Origin: Hygrophila difformis
Taxonomy: Eukaryota > Streptophyta > Magnoliopsida > Lamiales > Acanthaceae
Direction of reading: 5' to 3'
NCBI GenBank assembly: GCA_030278955.1
Contig: JAOANR010000001.1
Span: 5,816,874-5,880,873 of the forward strand
DNA length: 64,000 nt
Shown: positions 42,108 through 54,357 of the stretch, in pieces
Layout of the letters: every line of letters starts with the position of its first letter
Position numbering within the stretch: the stretch's first letter is position 1
The notes under the pieces: generated by a model
What the model was told of the DNA's origin: nothing
Databases searched by the model: none
The model's input: the letters and a program-made list of their open reading frames with translations, nothing else
Program-made: the position numbers and the translations under genes

Positions 42108-44769
42108 CTGCTGCCTTTCTTGGATGGGACGATTAACCCTCTCTTCTCCAGGCTCTTAAACCGATCTCTCACTAGGGTGCAACAACCCTGGTATCCAAAA
42201 CATTTATAATACACATGATTGGTGAGTACACACACAAAGTGAAAGGTATAGATATGAACTTACAAATGCTGTTGTGACCACTTGAGTTGTATTATTGAGA
42301 TTTTGAAAAGAAATATACAAGTCAAATTACAAACCTTCAACTGCCTAAGGGAGCCAGTTTTCTCTTCCGATAAGAGGACTTGGAGGGGAGCGGGCTCGAA
42401 TCTGAATGTCCAAAATAAAGAGAACATGTCAGATCCAAAAGATATACCCTGTCCGCTGCTCACTTGTGCCGAAAAACATAAAAGAACGTTCAATAAGGGC
42501 CTAGTTGGACATATGGATTTGAATTTACAGAAGTATCTTAAATTGATGAATTTATAATACTAAGAGATTTGAAATGAAATAATTTGAAATGCTTTTTGAA
42601 AATCCCTTAATTGGATTGATACATTTAAAACCGGAATATATCACTTCAAATGCCCACATACTTGTACTTTCCCAAGCGAGGTGGTTGAGCTTTCAGCCTA
42701 TCTTGTTTTGCAACAACACGGCGTAGGTGTCTCTTTTGTTTCTCCTCATCCTCCTTCTCAATTTCTTGCATGATCTCCGATATACTGTTTGCACAAGAAA
42801 AATCAGTTTCTTGCATTTGAAGTTAGTAAACATACTGGTTCTAAAACAAGAGGAATGTAGCAGAATATTGCTGACTTGTACCTGTCTATATTTTTAGAGA
42901 GTTCCTCTACTTTCTTTGCTTCAGCTTCAGCTTTCAATTGTTCCTTTCGTCGAGCCCTCCGATTCAACTCAACCCGTGTCACCCTTTTGGCTTTCTGTGG
43001 CCTACAATAATTGCGTGAAACATAAAATTTCCATAAATATGACAATTTATAAGATGCCACTGAGAATAAGAGGTCAAACATAAGTAATAGGAAATAAGTT
43101 TGAACAAACATATTGCTATGATGCTTGTTTGGTAACAAAACTTTCTTTGATGCCTTCTCAAGGAGTAGTTATATTTTGTAACCAGAAAATTTTCAAATTG
43201 AAACTTGTCTCTGATTTCTCACTACCAGTCTACCACCAATGGAAGTAAGAATTCAAATGCAATATATGTGATCTCCTAATGCTCTAAAAAGGAAAAAATA
43301 AAAAATTCATCGGACAGACCTCTTCTCTGCATCTGCATCTACATCTCCATTATCAATCAAATCTTCATCTTGACTGTCCTCATCTTCATTCTCTGCCTCA
43401 AGGAAATATTTCTGGTATACATAAGAGAATGATGCACACTTTATAAGGAAATAGGGGCGACATGGAAGATGATCCATTTCAAATAGAAAATATAACTAAC
43501 CTCTTCTTCATCAATGGCTTTGCCAGGAGCAACTAAAGGAATTGGCTCAGGCCCCAGTTCATCTTTATAAATTTTCTGCATTTCCTCTGCAACAGCACAG
43601 GCTAATGCATCCTGTAAACATCATCAGAGGCATAAGGTACTACTTTTATAATTAGAGTGCAAAAACAAAACTAGGGAGTTGTAAAATAAAAAACAACCTG
43701 ATGGCTCTCATGCTCAGGGTTGAATGAACATCCAGGAGGTTCAACCTCAACAGCAGGTATAATAGAAGACTTGGTTTTCTGTGATTTATAAAGGCGAAGT
43801 TAATCAACAGAAGCTGCAAAACCTCTTGTTCGGCTTAAAATACATGTGAATATCTATGCATATAGATCCAATGACATGCTAGCTTCCTCTATGGCAAGTG
43901 AAAAGAACCTCGGATATTATCAACTATCATTTACCATCAAAATGGAATGAAACAGAACTGACAGATCACTATGCAGATAAGATTTTACCTTCTTAATGTC
44001 AGCAGAGCTTCCTCCTGCAAGGGGTAACATCATGAACTTCATTAGAAATTTCAAACAGTCATCACAATCACAAGTAGGATCTCTTTCAACATAATTTGTC
44101 TGTTTTTTGGGAAAAAATGTTTGAAAAAATGTTTGGCTCGAATACGCATAAAATCAAATACGAGCATACTCATGAAACTTGAAAACTTTTCCATATGAAT
44201 GCCAATTTGATTTACTTTACATTTTCAGGAGTCATGCCAAATTCAAATTAAAAAGATTAGCAACACAAGTTCAAAATAATATCTTATGTTCATATAATAA
44301 TCAAGATTCAAGAGTGAGAAAACTACAGGCAAAGAAAATACCTTTGGCTTCCCATAAATGGAAAATCTTTGAATCTGTTGCGCCTTCATCCTAAAATGAT
44401 TCAACAAAGCAAAGGCATATAATAAAAAGGAAGAAGCCCACAACATTGTTGCTAAAATCAGTTTAAATATATATGTAGCACAAATTCTAACCTTTAAATT
44501 CTCTTGTGCACCATCTTTAACATTTTGTATTTGTGCAGCTTTTTTATTTTTCTTGGATTTCTTATTTGGAATAGGTTGAACAAACGGGTTTCTCTGCAAC
44601 AAACTATCGCACCGCAAAACTTTTTCTCTGGCTTTCTCAATTTTCCTTTTAACTGAAAGATCTGCAAATTGAAAGAAAATATACACATTCCATATCATTT
44701 GCATAATCCAAAGTTCATTGAAAACTATGCCATTGAATAACACAAACAAATCCAAAATAACCCGCAACC

Positions 44770-44801
<32 letters not shown>

Positions 44802-45115
44802 CAATCAATTAATCATTATAACCTAGAATCAGGCCAATTAAATACCCCTTTTAAACCAACCAAAGAAAAATACACTTAAAAAAAAAAACATAATCCAACT
44901 CATCAATCCACAAGAATTCTAAAAAATGGGTTCGAAATCGGAATACCTCTGGACTTATCAACGAAGAAGATGGAATCGCTGGGAACGTCCGCCAAAGAAC
45001 CGCCAGAAAGAGCGTCCTTGGTGGACTTCTCGAAGTAATCTTCGATATCCTCAGTGCTTATGTTGGCCCTCCATGCCTTCTTTCCCTTCCTTGAGCTCTT
45101 TGATTTCTTACCCAT
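42108..45115 (-). CDS. NOP53: ribosome biogenesis protein NOP53 (GLTSCR2/SMO4 family)
   Basis: Eleven exons join in phase from the start at 45115: 44947-45115, 44492-44661, 44342-44390, 43989-44014, 43698-43778, 43501-43611, 43320-43411, 42882-43001, 42662-42784, 42335-42401 and 42108-42187 (about 363 aa). The protein starts MGKKSKSSRKGKKAWR, has DSIFFVDKS and RNPFVQPIPNK, an acidic middle, a long basic helix (NRRARRKEQLKAEAEAKK) and the conserved C-terminal PAPLQVLLSEEKTGSLRQL and VRDRFKSLEKRGLI blocks. NOP53 binds the 5S particle and helps exosome-dependent 27S/7S rRNA processing during 60S assembly in the nucleolus. The last short exon is unresolved: an acceptor at about 41855 would end the protein within a few residues (GSRR, stop). 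The promoter has telo-box and site II elements, fitting the role. Confidence 0.9.
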
Positions 45116-45236
45116 GGCTACAGAGCGTATGGTCGCAGGTGATCCTTCCTGTATGTCTTGTAGGGAAATTGGAAGAGAGGATTACTAACCTCAGCTAAAC
45201 AAGAGTGGCCAGAAGAAATTGAATACCCAAATTGCA

Positions 45237-45479
45237 CTAGTCACTTTCAAAATTCCCAATATATAGTATGTCAGAGATTGCTACACACCGATTATTGCAA
45301 TCGTGAGGTAGAGGGGTAGACGAAGGAGATGCAGACGGACGGGTAGACGGCTGGGGAGGAGACACAGACGGTGAAGACGCCGACGGACGGGTGTGCTGCA
45401 GGAGCCAAAGGTGGGAAGCGACGAGAAAGGGTGAGGTTTTTTTCTTGTTTAAAGATGCCCTGCCACCAAATCTAGCCAT
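45237..45479 (-). CDS. 80-aa open frame upstream of NOP53 (possible uORF or small gene)
   Basis: Starts 34 bases downstream of the telo-box/site II pair and stops 121 bases before the NOP53 start, on the same strand. It begins MARFGGRASLNKKK and is rich in Ser and Pro; I recognise no domain. If transcription starts near the telo-box, this would be a long upstream open frame in the NOP53 leader unless it is spliced out. It could also be chance or a separate small protein. Confidence 0.3.
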   Translation of the reverse strand: MARFGGRASLNKKKTSPFLVASHLWLLQHTRPSASSPSVSPPQPSTRPSASPSSTPLPHDCNNRCVAISDILYIGNFESD

Positions 45480-45499
45480 TTCTCGAGGATGAGAATTGT

Positions 45500-45562
45500 T
45501 TAGGGTTTAGGCCCAATTCTCATGTTTCAAATCTCTGTGAAACAAATAAGGAAATGAGCCCA
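45500..45562 (-). promoter_or_regulatory. telo-box plus site II elements of the NOP53 promoter
   Basis: On the minus strand a site II motif TGGGCC (45510-45515) directly precedes a telo-box AAACCCTAA (45500-45508), and a second site II TGGGCT lies upstream (45557-45562). This combination is characteristic of plant ribosomal protein and ribosome biogenesis promoters, where TCP factors bind site II. Confidence 0.75.
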
Positions 45563-46029
45563 ATTTTATTTGTCCAGACCAATTTTTCATACAAACATAC
45601 TCTAAATTTTAAATCCAAATCCTTCATAAATTTAAATATTTAAAATCATGCAAAAATATTAATACAATCGAACGGGGATTTAGGTTACCAAGTTTTTTGG
45701 CGTGTACCGGGTATTTCGAAGCATTTACTTAAACTGGCAGAGCCCCGTACCACTCACGTCAGCTGCATTTGATTAGGATTCCCCAATTGGAAGAATTTGA
45801 GAGAATTTAGATTTTAAAATATTTCTTTGGTAAAACTTAAATAACTTATTTGAAAATTATTTTGTATTTAAGCTCATGCAAATATAGAATTTCAAAATCT
45901 TTAAAATACATTAAACACAAAAAAATTAAAAAAATAATAATATCTAAAATTAAGAATATAAAATAATATTTTATAATCTAATTAAAAATATAGTTACAAT
46001 AATATAATATATATCTATATATATATATA

Positions 46030-47660
46030 TATTAAAGCATTAGTGAACAACATATCCTACATTTAATGTGGTGTCTCCATTTTAAATTTCTAATTTTTAT
46101 AGATTTTTGTATTTTTTAATTTATTAATTAATTTTATATTTTCGCATTTATCTATTTATTCATTAAGGATTTTAAGTTTTTGAAATATATGGAATTTCCA
46201 TTTTGTATGGAATTCCTACAATATTATATTTGAAAGATGTGAAATATATTTGAAAGATTTGAAATTTTATATTTTTTTTATTTTATATGTATTATTTGCA
46301 TTTTTTTATTTACTAATTTTAGATTTTCGCATTTATCGATTATTTATTATGAATTTTCAGTTTTTGAAATATATGGAATTTCCAATTTATATGGAATTCC
46401 CACAATGTTAATGTATAGAATTTCTAATTTATATGGACTTACCACGATATTCATTTTTAAAAATATTTGAAAGATTTGAAATTTGAAATTTTGCATATTT
46501 TATTTTATATACATTATCTTGAATTTTTCAATTTACTAATTTTAGATTTTCGCACTTATTTATTTATTCATTATAATTTTTAACATATCGTGTATAAAAT
46601 CTATCATTTACTTATAAATTCTCACTCTATCATTCTATCGTGTCACTATGTATTCACTTTTTAAAAAATTTAAAAGATAAAGTTAGATTTATTTTGTATT
46701 TTTTATTTTATTTATTTTGGATTTTATTATTTTGTATTATTTATTGTATCTGTTTTAGATTTTTATTATTTTGCATTACTATTTTATTTATTCTGGATTT
46801 TAATTCTGCATTTATTATTTATTAATAGATTTTCAGCTTTTACACCATAGAATTATTATGATATGAATAAGCATTTTTGGTTTTTGCACCATAGAATTAT
46901 TATGACGAGTCTCTGCACTGACAACTAAGAATTATATTCTGTTTATATTTTAATATGGTAATCATATTTTAATGCCAGTAATTTTCTAGGTTTGGTCGCA
47001 ATTTCGATTTTTTTGTGGTAAATGATGTGATCAAAATGTAGATTGCACATCATATTTAATTATTCATGTTAAAGATATATTAATGTGTATATGACAATCC
47101 CAATTTTTAGTTTTTAAAATATATTTCATTTCCAATTTATATGGAGTTCCCACATATTTTTTGTTTCGGTGGGAAAGGAGGGCCGAAGCTGATTAAGTTC
47201 CCACAATTTTTAATTTTTTAAAAATTTAGAATTTCAAATTTATATGGAATTCGCAGTGTATATATAGAATTTATATGATTAAAATATACATTAATGAATA
47301 TTGGAAAAATATTTGTATATATAGAGGCCATGCTTTTACAAAAACATGTCACTTCTCCTAAAAGTAATATATAATTATATATAGTTGCTAATAATTAAAA
47401 AATATATTTTATAATTACATTGTTATAATTGTATATAAATATATACTAAATAATATTAATCTTATGCGTATATGTTCTATTGTATTAAAAATAATAGTAC
47501 AAAACAATTATAATTATTAAGGGAATTGTGAAAATTCATATTCCATATATATTAGTTTAGAGTAAATTAATCTTTTTCATAAAGCATATTATAAATAAAA
47601 GAATCGGGTTTATAAAGAGTTATTAGGGTGCAAATAGATTCATCAGTAAATAAAGACGGA
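46030..47660. other. AT-rich 5' region of the Helitron with direct repeats
   Basis: A phrase built of TTTTTGAAATATATGGAATT and TCCAATTTATATGGAATTCC recurs at about 46170, 46365 and 46400, with weaker copies near 47115 and 47230. TTAGATTTTCGCATTTAT precedes two of them. No coding content. Confidence 0.5.
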
Positions 47661-47691
47661 AAATTTATTTTTTAAGTCTATTTTTAACGAA

Positions 47692-47983
47692 ACACTCCCT
47701 CCGTTTTATAATAAGTGTAAAACTAGAAAATGACACGGGATTTAAGATAAGTTAATAAAATTAATTTCGTTGAAGAATTACAATAATTAAATAAATAAAA
47801 TAAGATGAATCACATTTGACTTTATTCCTTTTGTGTTTTATTTTATTGAATTTTAAAAAATTAATAATTTAATTAGTAAAAATTATTAACCTTCAAAATA
47901 TTCCAAATACGATAACGTAATATTTATTTCAAAACACACAAAAAAAGGAAAGTATAACACTACTTAAAAAGATGGATGAAGTA
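47692..47983. mobile_element. Stowaway-like MITE, long variant
   Basis: Left CACTCCCTCCGTTTTATAAT, right AAAAAGATGGATGAAGTA. The interior does not share the common core. Confidence 0.5.
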
Positions 47984-47999
47984 ATTCATTAATCTATAT

Positions 48000-49350
48000 T
48001 TAACAGATTTGTTATTGACGACAAAACAAATACAAATATAGCTTTTTTAGAAATTGAAAGGCTAATTGCTGCAAATTCTATAAGTTTGAAAATTTTCTCC
48101 GGAATGCCGATACAGAATGAAGTTTTAATGTCTGAAACAGATAATCTATGAAAACTAGACGGGACATATTATACTAAGAAAGAAATGAAGACGGATCATA
48201 CTTAGCTATTACCTTTGTTGATTGATGAGCAAAAGAATGTTTATAATAAAATAATGTCTGTAGTTGATAGTAATGAGGGTTGATTCTTTTTATTGTTTAC
48301 GTGGTGGAACTAACAAGACATTTATCAATAATTTATCGAGAAAACATTATGTTTAGCTCTTAATGGGAGAAGTGATATTGTGTTGTCTGTAGTATCCAGT
48401 GGAATTATACCCCTACTCATTCCAAGAGGTAGGACTGCACATTCTAAATTTGATATTCCACTAGATTGTGACGAGAATGCTACTTATAAAATAACTTACC
48501 CCATAAAATTATTTACCTCTCTTCACATTAAAACAAAGTTCAATACTTGAGATGAAAATTCTTGATTAGTAGAATGATTATGAGCCCATCTGAATTAACC
48601 AAATTCCCCATTCGATTTCAGAGGAAAGAATTCTCACTCGCAGTTGTTTTACTATAACTATAAAAAAGGAAAAAAAAAGTCATTGTCAATCTTTAAAGAA
48701 GGTTGGACTCTAATTTCAAAAACCGGTTTTTACCCATGTCAGTAATATGTTGCAATATCTTGTGTCACTGGAGAGAGGACTCGAAGTATTGATATGTAAT
48801 TAAGATGGATTATCTCAGAATACAACAAGAAATATTGTTTACAATGAAAATTATGTGGAAGAAATTTACACAATGAATATTTTATGTAGATGATGGTAAT
48901 TGGTAAAGCTGATATTGATCTTCGAGATGTACAATTAGATGTGACATTTCTATATGATAATTTACCAACTCTACGGAAAATCCTATAGCAGCAGTACTTA
49001 TACAAATATAAATTGTACAACTTCAAATCCAGATATTTTTACTCTATGTTAATCCCTACGAATGAGATTTTTTATGAGATCAATGATTACATCATAGTAT
49101 GTATGTCTGCGAATGAAAATGTATATATATATCAGCTCTAACAATATTTGTCAAGAGGATGGAATCATAGATAATGCCAATGAATTATTTTTATTGGAAT
49201 ATCTAAACACGGGCAATTGTTCTTGATTACCGAATCATGAAATATAGTTGAATAAGGGTTGCATAGTCATGCTTCTTAAGAATATAGATCCATCAAATAA
49301 ATTATGTAATGGAAATAGGTCGATGGTAACCAATATGCGGAACCATATAA
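48000..49350 (+). pseudogene. Helitron PIF1-type helicase remnant
   Basis: With frame shifts and stops the plus strand reads, in order, a NVYNKIMSVVDS segment, a broken Walker A (VYGGGTNKTF) near 48300, SVVSSGIIPLLIPRGRTAHS at about 48390-48460 with FDIPLDCDENATYKI after it, a degenerate middle, LTPTNEI...INDYI near 49050 and, near 49260-49350, MLL-NIDPSNKLCNGNR followed by IIEG. These are the conserved blocks of the Helitron RepHel helicase. At least four stops make it non-functional. The MULE-like element at 49356 cut in right after the last block. Confidence 0.75.
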
Positions 49351-49355
49351 TTGAG

Positions 49356-50380
49356 GGAAAAATTAATATTTTGATCCTTTAACTTTGAAAATTCACCAAA
49401 TCAGTCCTCTTCCTTTTAATTGGCCAAATTAGTCCGTTAGCTTTCATAATTTTTTCAATTTAGTCCTTAAGATATAATTAAAATATTAACGACTAAATCA
49501 GTCTAAACAAAATCTTCCCAAATCATACCCGGTTCAACCCATTCAAAAACCCATCCCGTTTCTTCGCATCCCAAATCATACCCGGTTCTTCGCATCTTCA
49601 TCTTCCAAAACCCACGTCATCCCCATCTTCATTTTCCATTTTTCCCCTCCCTGCGCAGTTTAATTACTGCAGGGGAGCAACTAGGGCACATAATTATTCC
49701 CAAATGCAGCAGCCATTACTAGGGGAAGCGCAAACAGGGCCGAGAAAGGGGCTCTTGTCGTTGATAGAATGGGACGATTACAGGGCCTCAATTTTGGAAA
49801 GCTGGATGGAGTCGGAAAGCACGAAGACGTCGCCGGAGGAGAGCCCTGTGAAGGCAAGGTGGGGCGAGGAGAAGAACAGAGCAGGGGTTTTGTCCTGCTT
49901 TGGGAATAGATGGATTGCAAATGGGTTTCTTGTGTGGATAACAGGAGATGGAGAAGAAAAGAAATGCGGCCAGACAGAGTTGAATTCATGAGCATGCTGA
50001 AAAAAATCTATTGTAGTTCTATGAAAGACTGAATTTTGCAATATCGAAATTGTGTAAAGGTAGATGGGGATGCTGTGGGAAGAACGATAACCTTTGGTGG
50101 AGAAACGGGTTGTTTGAAATGGGTTTTAGAATGGGTTGTGGGTGGAGTCAGGAGTGTTTGCTCCATTTAATTTAATTTAGTCCCACAATGCGTGTGAGTT
50201 GGGGAGTTTTGAGGTAACCTTGTTATGCAGATTTTGTTAAGTTGTTAATTATTTTAATTAAATCAAAAAGGACTAAATTAAAAAAATTATGATACCAAAC
50301 GGACTAATTTGGCCAATTAAAAGGAAGAGGACTGATTTGGTGAATTTTCAAAGTTAAAGGACCAAAATATTAATTTTTCC
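49356..50380. mobile_element. Pack-MULE-like element with TIRs and 10-bp target duplication
   Basis: Perfect duplication TATAATTGAG at 49346-49355 and 50381-50390. The ends are long inverted repeats of about 110-130 bp starting GGAAAAATTAATATTTTG. The first 90 bp are nearly identical. TIR length and 10-bp duplication fit a MULE. The centre (49500-50160) is more GC-rich than its surroundings and gene-like, so the element may carry a captured host fragment. Confidence 0.88.
49704..49991 (+). CDS. 95-aa open frame inside the Pack-MULE-like element
   Basis: Begins MQQPLLGEAQTGPRKG and includes LLSLIEWDDYRASILESW. It is not recognised. The opposite strand also has a long open frame (49681-49995), so coding strand is uncertain. 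It is probably an exon fragment captured from a host gene, judged by composition and position only. Confidence 0.35.
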   Translation: MQQPLLGEAQTGPRKGLLSLIEWDDYRASILESWMESESTKTSPEESPVKARWGEEKNRAGVLSCFGNRWIANGFLVWITGDGEEKKCGQTELNS

Positions 50381-50394
50381 TATAATTGAGGTTA

Positions 50395-50960
50395 AACTAA
50401 TTTTTGGGAAACTATGAAAGTAGAAAATTCTTGATTGGTGGAATGAGTATGAACCTATATGATTTAATCAAATTTTCTATTCGATTTCCAATGAGAAAAT
50501 TCTCACTTGCAGTTTGTTTTGCTATGATTATAAACAAAAGTCAATATAATAACAATATAATGTTGGACTTTATCTTTCAAAATCAGTTTTTAGCCATGAA
50601 CAGTTATGTTGCAATATTTCGTATCACTAACACGATGTGGCTCAAAGTATTAATATGCAATCATGAATGATTAACTCAAGATACCACAAGAAATGTTGTT
50701 TACAATGAAATTTATGTATAACAGAAAATTTGCAAATTGGATAGTTGACGTAGATGATGGTAAAGTTGGTATTGATTTTGGAGATGTACAATCAGCTGTG
50801 ACATTTCCGGATTATATTCTTATAAAATATACGGGTAATCCTGTAGCCGCAATTTTTTAGAGTACATATACAAATCTAAACTGCACCATTTCAAATTCGG
50901 ATATTTTTAAAGATAGTGCTATACTAGCCACTGCCAATGAGATTTTCAGCAAATTGTGAG
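50395..50960 (+). pseudogene. second copy of a helicase segment
   Basis: Diverged direct repeat of about 48540-49100. Shared blocks include AAAATTCTTGATTGGTGGAA, a TATGTTGCAATAT stretch, GTTTACAATGAAA and GTAGATGATGGTAA. It reads VDVDDGKVGIDFGDVQSAV and then IKYTGNPVAAI, part of the Helitron helicase, then stops. The Helitron therefore carries part of its helicase twice. Confidence 0.65.
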
Positions 50961-51887
50961 GGAATTTATCATATTATGCTTAATACTTATATTTAAATTT
51001 TATTTTATCTTAATTTAATCTTCAAAGTTAAATAAAAATATTATTTTAATAATTATTTTTATTGGTCTGTTATGGTTTGTACTGGACAAGCCACAGAAGG
51101 TAAAGAATATGGTATAATATGATTTCTTTGATAGTTTTAAAAATAATTAAATTATATCATAACATATATATATATATATTCTCTTTTGAATATATATAAA
51201 ATCATTACACATTTTTCATTACTTAAAATATAATTTATTATTATTTTATATAATATAAGTATATATATTATATAAAATATATAGTTATGCCCGTCGAGTC
51301 TCGACGGGTTAATTACTAGTATATATATACAATTAAAAATATGTAATTAAAATAAAGAATATGGTATACATCATAATCGTTCGACAAATTAACAAGTTGC
51401 AGACATTATTTTGAATTTAAAATTTTACTACAAATCAGGTGAAATTATTCAAATCCTATCAAATCAGAACACTACCCAATCCTACAAAACACTTCAAAAA
51501 AAATCAAACAGTGTCTTAGAGTATTTGTTGTCTGGCTTTTTTAATTTAGAACGAAGTGGAATTATTATTTTTTTAAAAAAAACATATATATATGTATATA
51601 TATTTATCAATTATATATTTAATAAAAATTTTAAAATGAATTTAAAGTCGTATTATGTTTTCTTAATAAAAAGTATTATGATGGTAAGAATATAATAATA
51701 ATACATATCATATACTATCATTCAATATTTCCTGTTAAAGAGAAGAAGGGCCATGCAGTAAAGCAACACACTCACAGCTGAACTCAACCGTGCAACCAAA
51801 CTCGGATAAAACCACTGATTTAGAATGATCACCAAATAAGTGATATTTTTCCTTTTTGTCTTTTTTGTTACATGGAAATTAGTTCAA
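50961..51887. other. Helitron 3' tail and PPH 3' flank
   Basis: AT-rich up to the Helitron end at 51319, then spacer with a TATATG run near 51583-51600. The open frame at 51411-51695 has no recognisable content. Confidence 0.4.
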
Positions 51888-54357
51888 TCAAGACCTTTGT
51901 TTCAAGGCAGGTCTGAATTGAGACCACAGCCAATTCCAGATTGAAACTTTGGAACCATGGACTTGAACCCTCACTGATTTCCTGCGCCCATCTCTAGTGA
52001 ATTCCAAGTCCCTAGCCACAATATTGTAGCCAACGCTTTCTGGTTCTCCCTCAACCAAAGGCAGCATAACTGAACCACCAGACTCCAGATTCTGAACCCA
52101 CCCCCGTAGAAGAAAATTCACAACCTGCAAATGCACTTACATATGGATAATGTGGAGCAATGGGATCTTGAAACTATGTATTAGCCGGTATTTTTTTGCT
52201 ATCTACGGAATGGATTGGTCTCGTAAAGATAGCATATGCCCAAGTTGTTTTCACAAGATTCGCGTTGCTATTTTATTTTATTTTTTTCTTAAAAAAACCA
52301 AAGACAAGGGGCAATGTCATTTTTTGGCATTAGGAACCCTACACAATTCAATTTATAAGCTGCTTACCTCAGGAACTTCATCATGAGGGCAATGACCAGC
52401 AGGGCTTATCTCATAATATGGAGCATCTGGAACCTGGCGCTTCACCTGCAAACCCCAAACAGGCCTCACCCATGGATCTTCCCTCCCGTACATGAGACAA
52501 AGGGGTGTGCCATTCATTCGGCACCTGTGTACAAACATGTGTAAGGCAGTATTCAAGTGAGTTTATCTGTTCTTTTTCTCCAGTAGTTAGGGTGGACTAA
52601 ATAAATATCAAGCTGCTGCAACCCGTAATAGTCCATCAGCATTGTACATGTTCCAATAAAAACAGAGTTGCTTTGTGACTTTTTTAATGCGCGTACCTAG
52701 TTAGAGCTTCATCAAAGGATAATTGTCCTTGAGGTGCGAATATAATTGAAGCAAATGATGCGGCCGCTGCAGGATGCTGTGTTGTCTCGATGATGCGAGA
52801 ATACAGTTCGTCGACTTCTATTGTGTGGTCAGCATAAACTTGCTTCAATATTTCAGCTATGCTTTTTGGATCACTTATTTTTTCCCACCTACAATGACAT
52901 AGAAGATGTAAAGCTTAGGAAATACTACTACTCAGTACTCATCACAAAAGTGATCAACAGAACAGCGCCTTTTGTTTATGGATTTTTTTCTTGAATTAAT
53001 ACTTTATAATGTACATAATGATTGAATAACATGATGGCATATATGATTAACAATTATTTTTGTGTTGGTATCGCAGAACTTACAGAACCTCGGTTAGCCT
53101 TCTGACTCTAGAGGGGAGAGGGAATGTGCCGGCCCATGGAAACATTCTTGAAAGTCTTGGAGATCTTTGGCGGTTAGGTATAAAACCCCAGAAGGGAGTG
53201 GCATTGAGCAAGGTTATGCCTTTCACCAGTTCGGGGTTGCATGCTGCAAAATAGAGCGCGACGAAACCCCCAAGTGAATTTCCGACCAGATAAACAGGTT
53301 CTTTAATCACCTGCAAAATCACCACATCAATAAATGGCATTTCATTCCCAGATCCATCTCAATTATGAGATATGGGTTTCTGATATGGCTATATCGAAAT
53401 AAGGAGGATGACTCAACAGCAAAAGGCCCGCTCAGTCTGGGAAAACAACATCAGAAGCACCAAGAAGAGCAATTGGAGATATTTAATCATATAAGCAAAA
53501 CTATGATGATACTAACAATCAGTTTAGAAGCTATGCAGTTATAAAATGCTCAAGTTGCAACTGATGAAACCTATTTAACATCCACAAAGGTTCATGTTAA
53601 TTACCTCTTCGATGAAATAGCGCACTTGGTCCCTCCATAAGTCAACTGAAAAGACTAGTTCTTTGGCCCATGCCTCACTTTCATCCCCAAACCCCCAAAC
53701 TTTGCTTTCTCCATTTACTTTGGAGTCACTTCCATTGGTAGAGCAGAAAGTTGGGTTCTCACATGGCAATGACAAGCCCTGTCCGAGAAAGTCGAGAGCC
53801 CATGCTCTGTAGTCACAACCAAGATCTTTCAGCTGCTTTTCATAATGAAATGATCCCACACCAAAGCCTGGGAGAAAAAGAACTGCCGGTGAATCTACAT
53901 TATCAGAGCCAGCTGTTTCATAATGGACAATCAATTTCGGCTTCCATTCCCAGAAATGATTACTAATTGGAGCTGCATTTTCGCCATTGTCTTCATCCGG
54001 CAAACCAGGAAGTGATACCTTGGATATTGACTGACCCCCATCAGCCTCACTGCTCTTACCCACTCCACCATCAAGTACATAAGAGGAATAAGTGCCATCG
54101 ACAACACTTGAATCAACATGTTTGTAACTTTTAAGAGAGCAAAGGCTTCCAGATGTTTGTCTTCTGTTGAGTCTAATCAACCTCAAACTATCACCACCAA
54201 AAAATCTGGAATATCTGGAGCTGGATCCAATGACATAGCAAAACACCTTTCCCCTCCTTCCTATGGGAGTCTTGCATAGGCGTGAATTCAAGTCTTTGGC
54301 AGCTGTAATGTTTACAACATAACTGCGCCAGATAGAATGGCAAGAAATAACACCCAT
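51888..54357 (-). CDS. PPH: pheophytinase, chloroplastic (PPH), 521 aa
   Basis: Five exons join in phase: 53605-54357, 53084-53310, 52697-52888, 52368-52524 and 51888-52124 (522 codons with stop). This is an alpha/beta hydrolase. The nucleophile elbow GNSLGG holds Ser263, the acid is likely Asp407 (MYGREDPW) and the His is His435 (SPAGHCPHDE). The PPH-specific block with AFFA-type residues here reads FVALYFAACNPELV. The N-terminal ~110 residues are basic and Ser-rich, as for a plastid transit peptide. PPH removes phytol from pheophytin a during chlorophyll breakdown in senescing leaves. The start codon follows a 5' UTR intron acceptor. Arabidopsis PPH has 484 residues, so this one is slightly longer, mainly at the N-terminus. 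Confidence 0.93.

Larger units (their letters stand above)
46014..51319 (+). mobile_element. Helitron with decayed helicase gene
   Basis: The 3' end is clear: a strong hairpin CCCGTCGAG-T-CTCGACGGG (51290-51308), seven bases, then CTAG (51316-51319) and a T. The likely 5' end is TCTATATATATATATATATT at 46014, preceded by A. Inside are helicase remnants matching the Helitron RepHel protein. A 1-kb Pack-MULE-like element and a Stowaway MITE are nested in it. The 5' boundary is less certain than the 3' one because the region is a TA microsatellite. Confidence 0.65.

Noticed and set aside
49681..49995. 104-aa minus-strand open frame in the Pack-MULE-like element
   Set aside because: Overlaps the plus-strand frame, has no recognisable domain and cannot be preferred; mentioned only in the findings.
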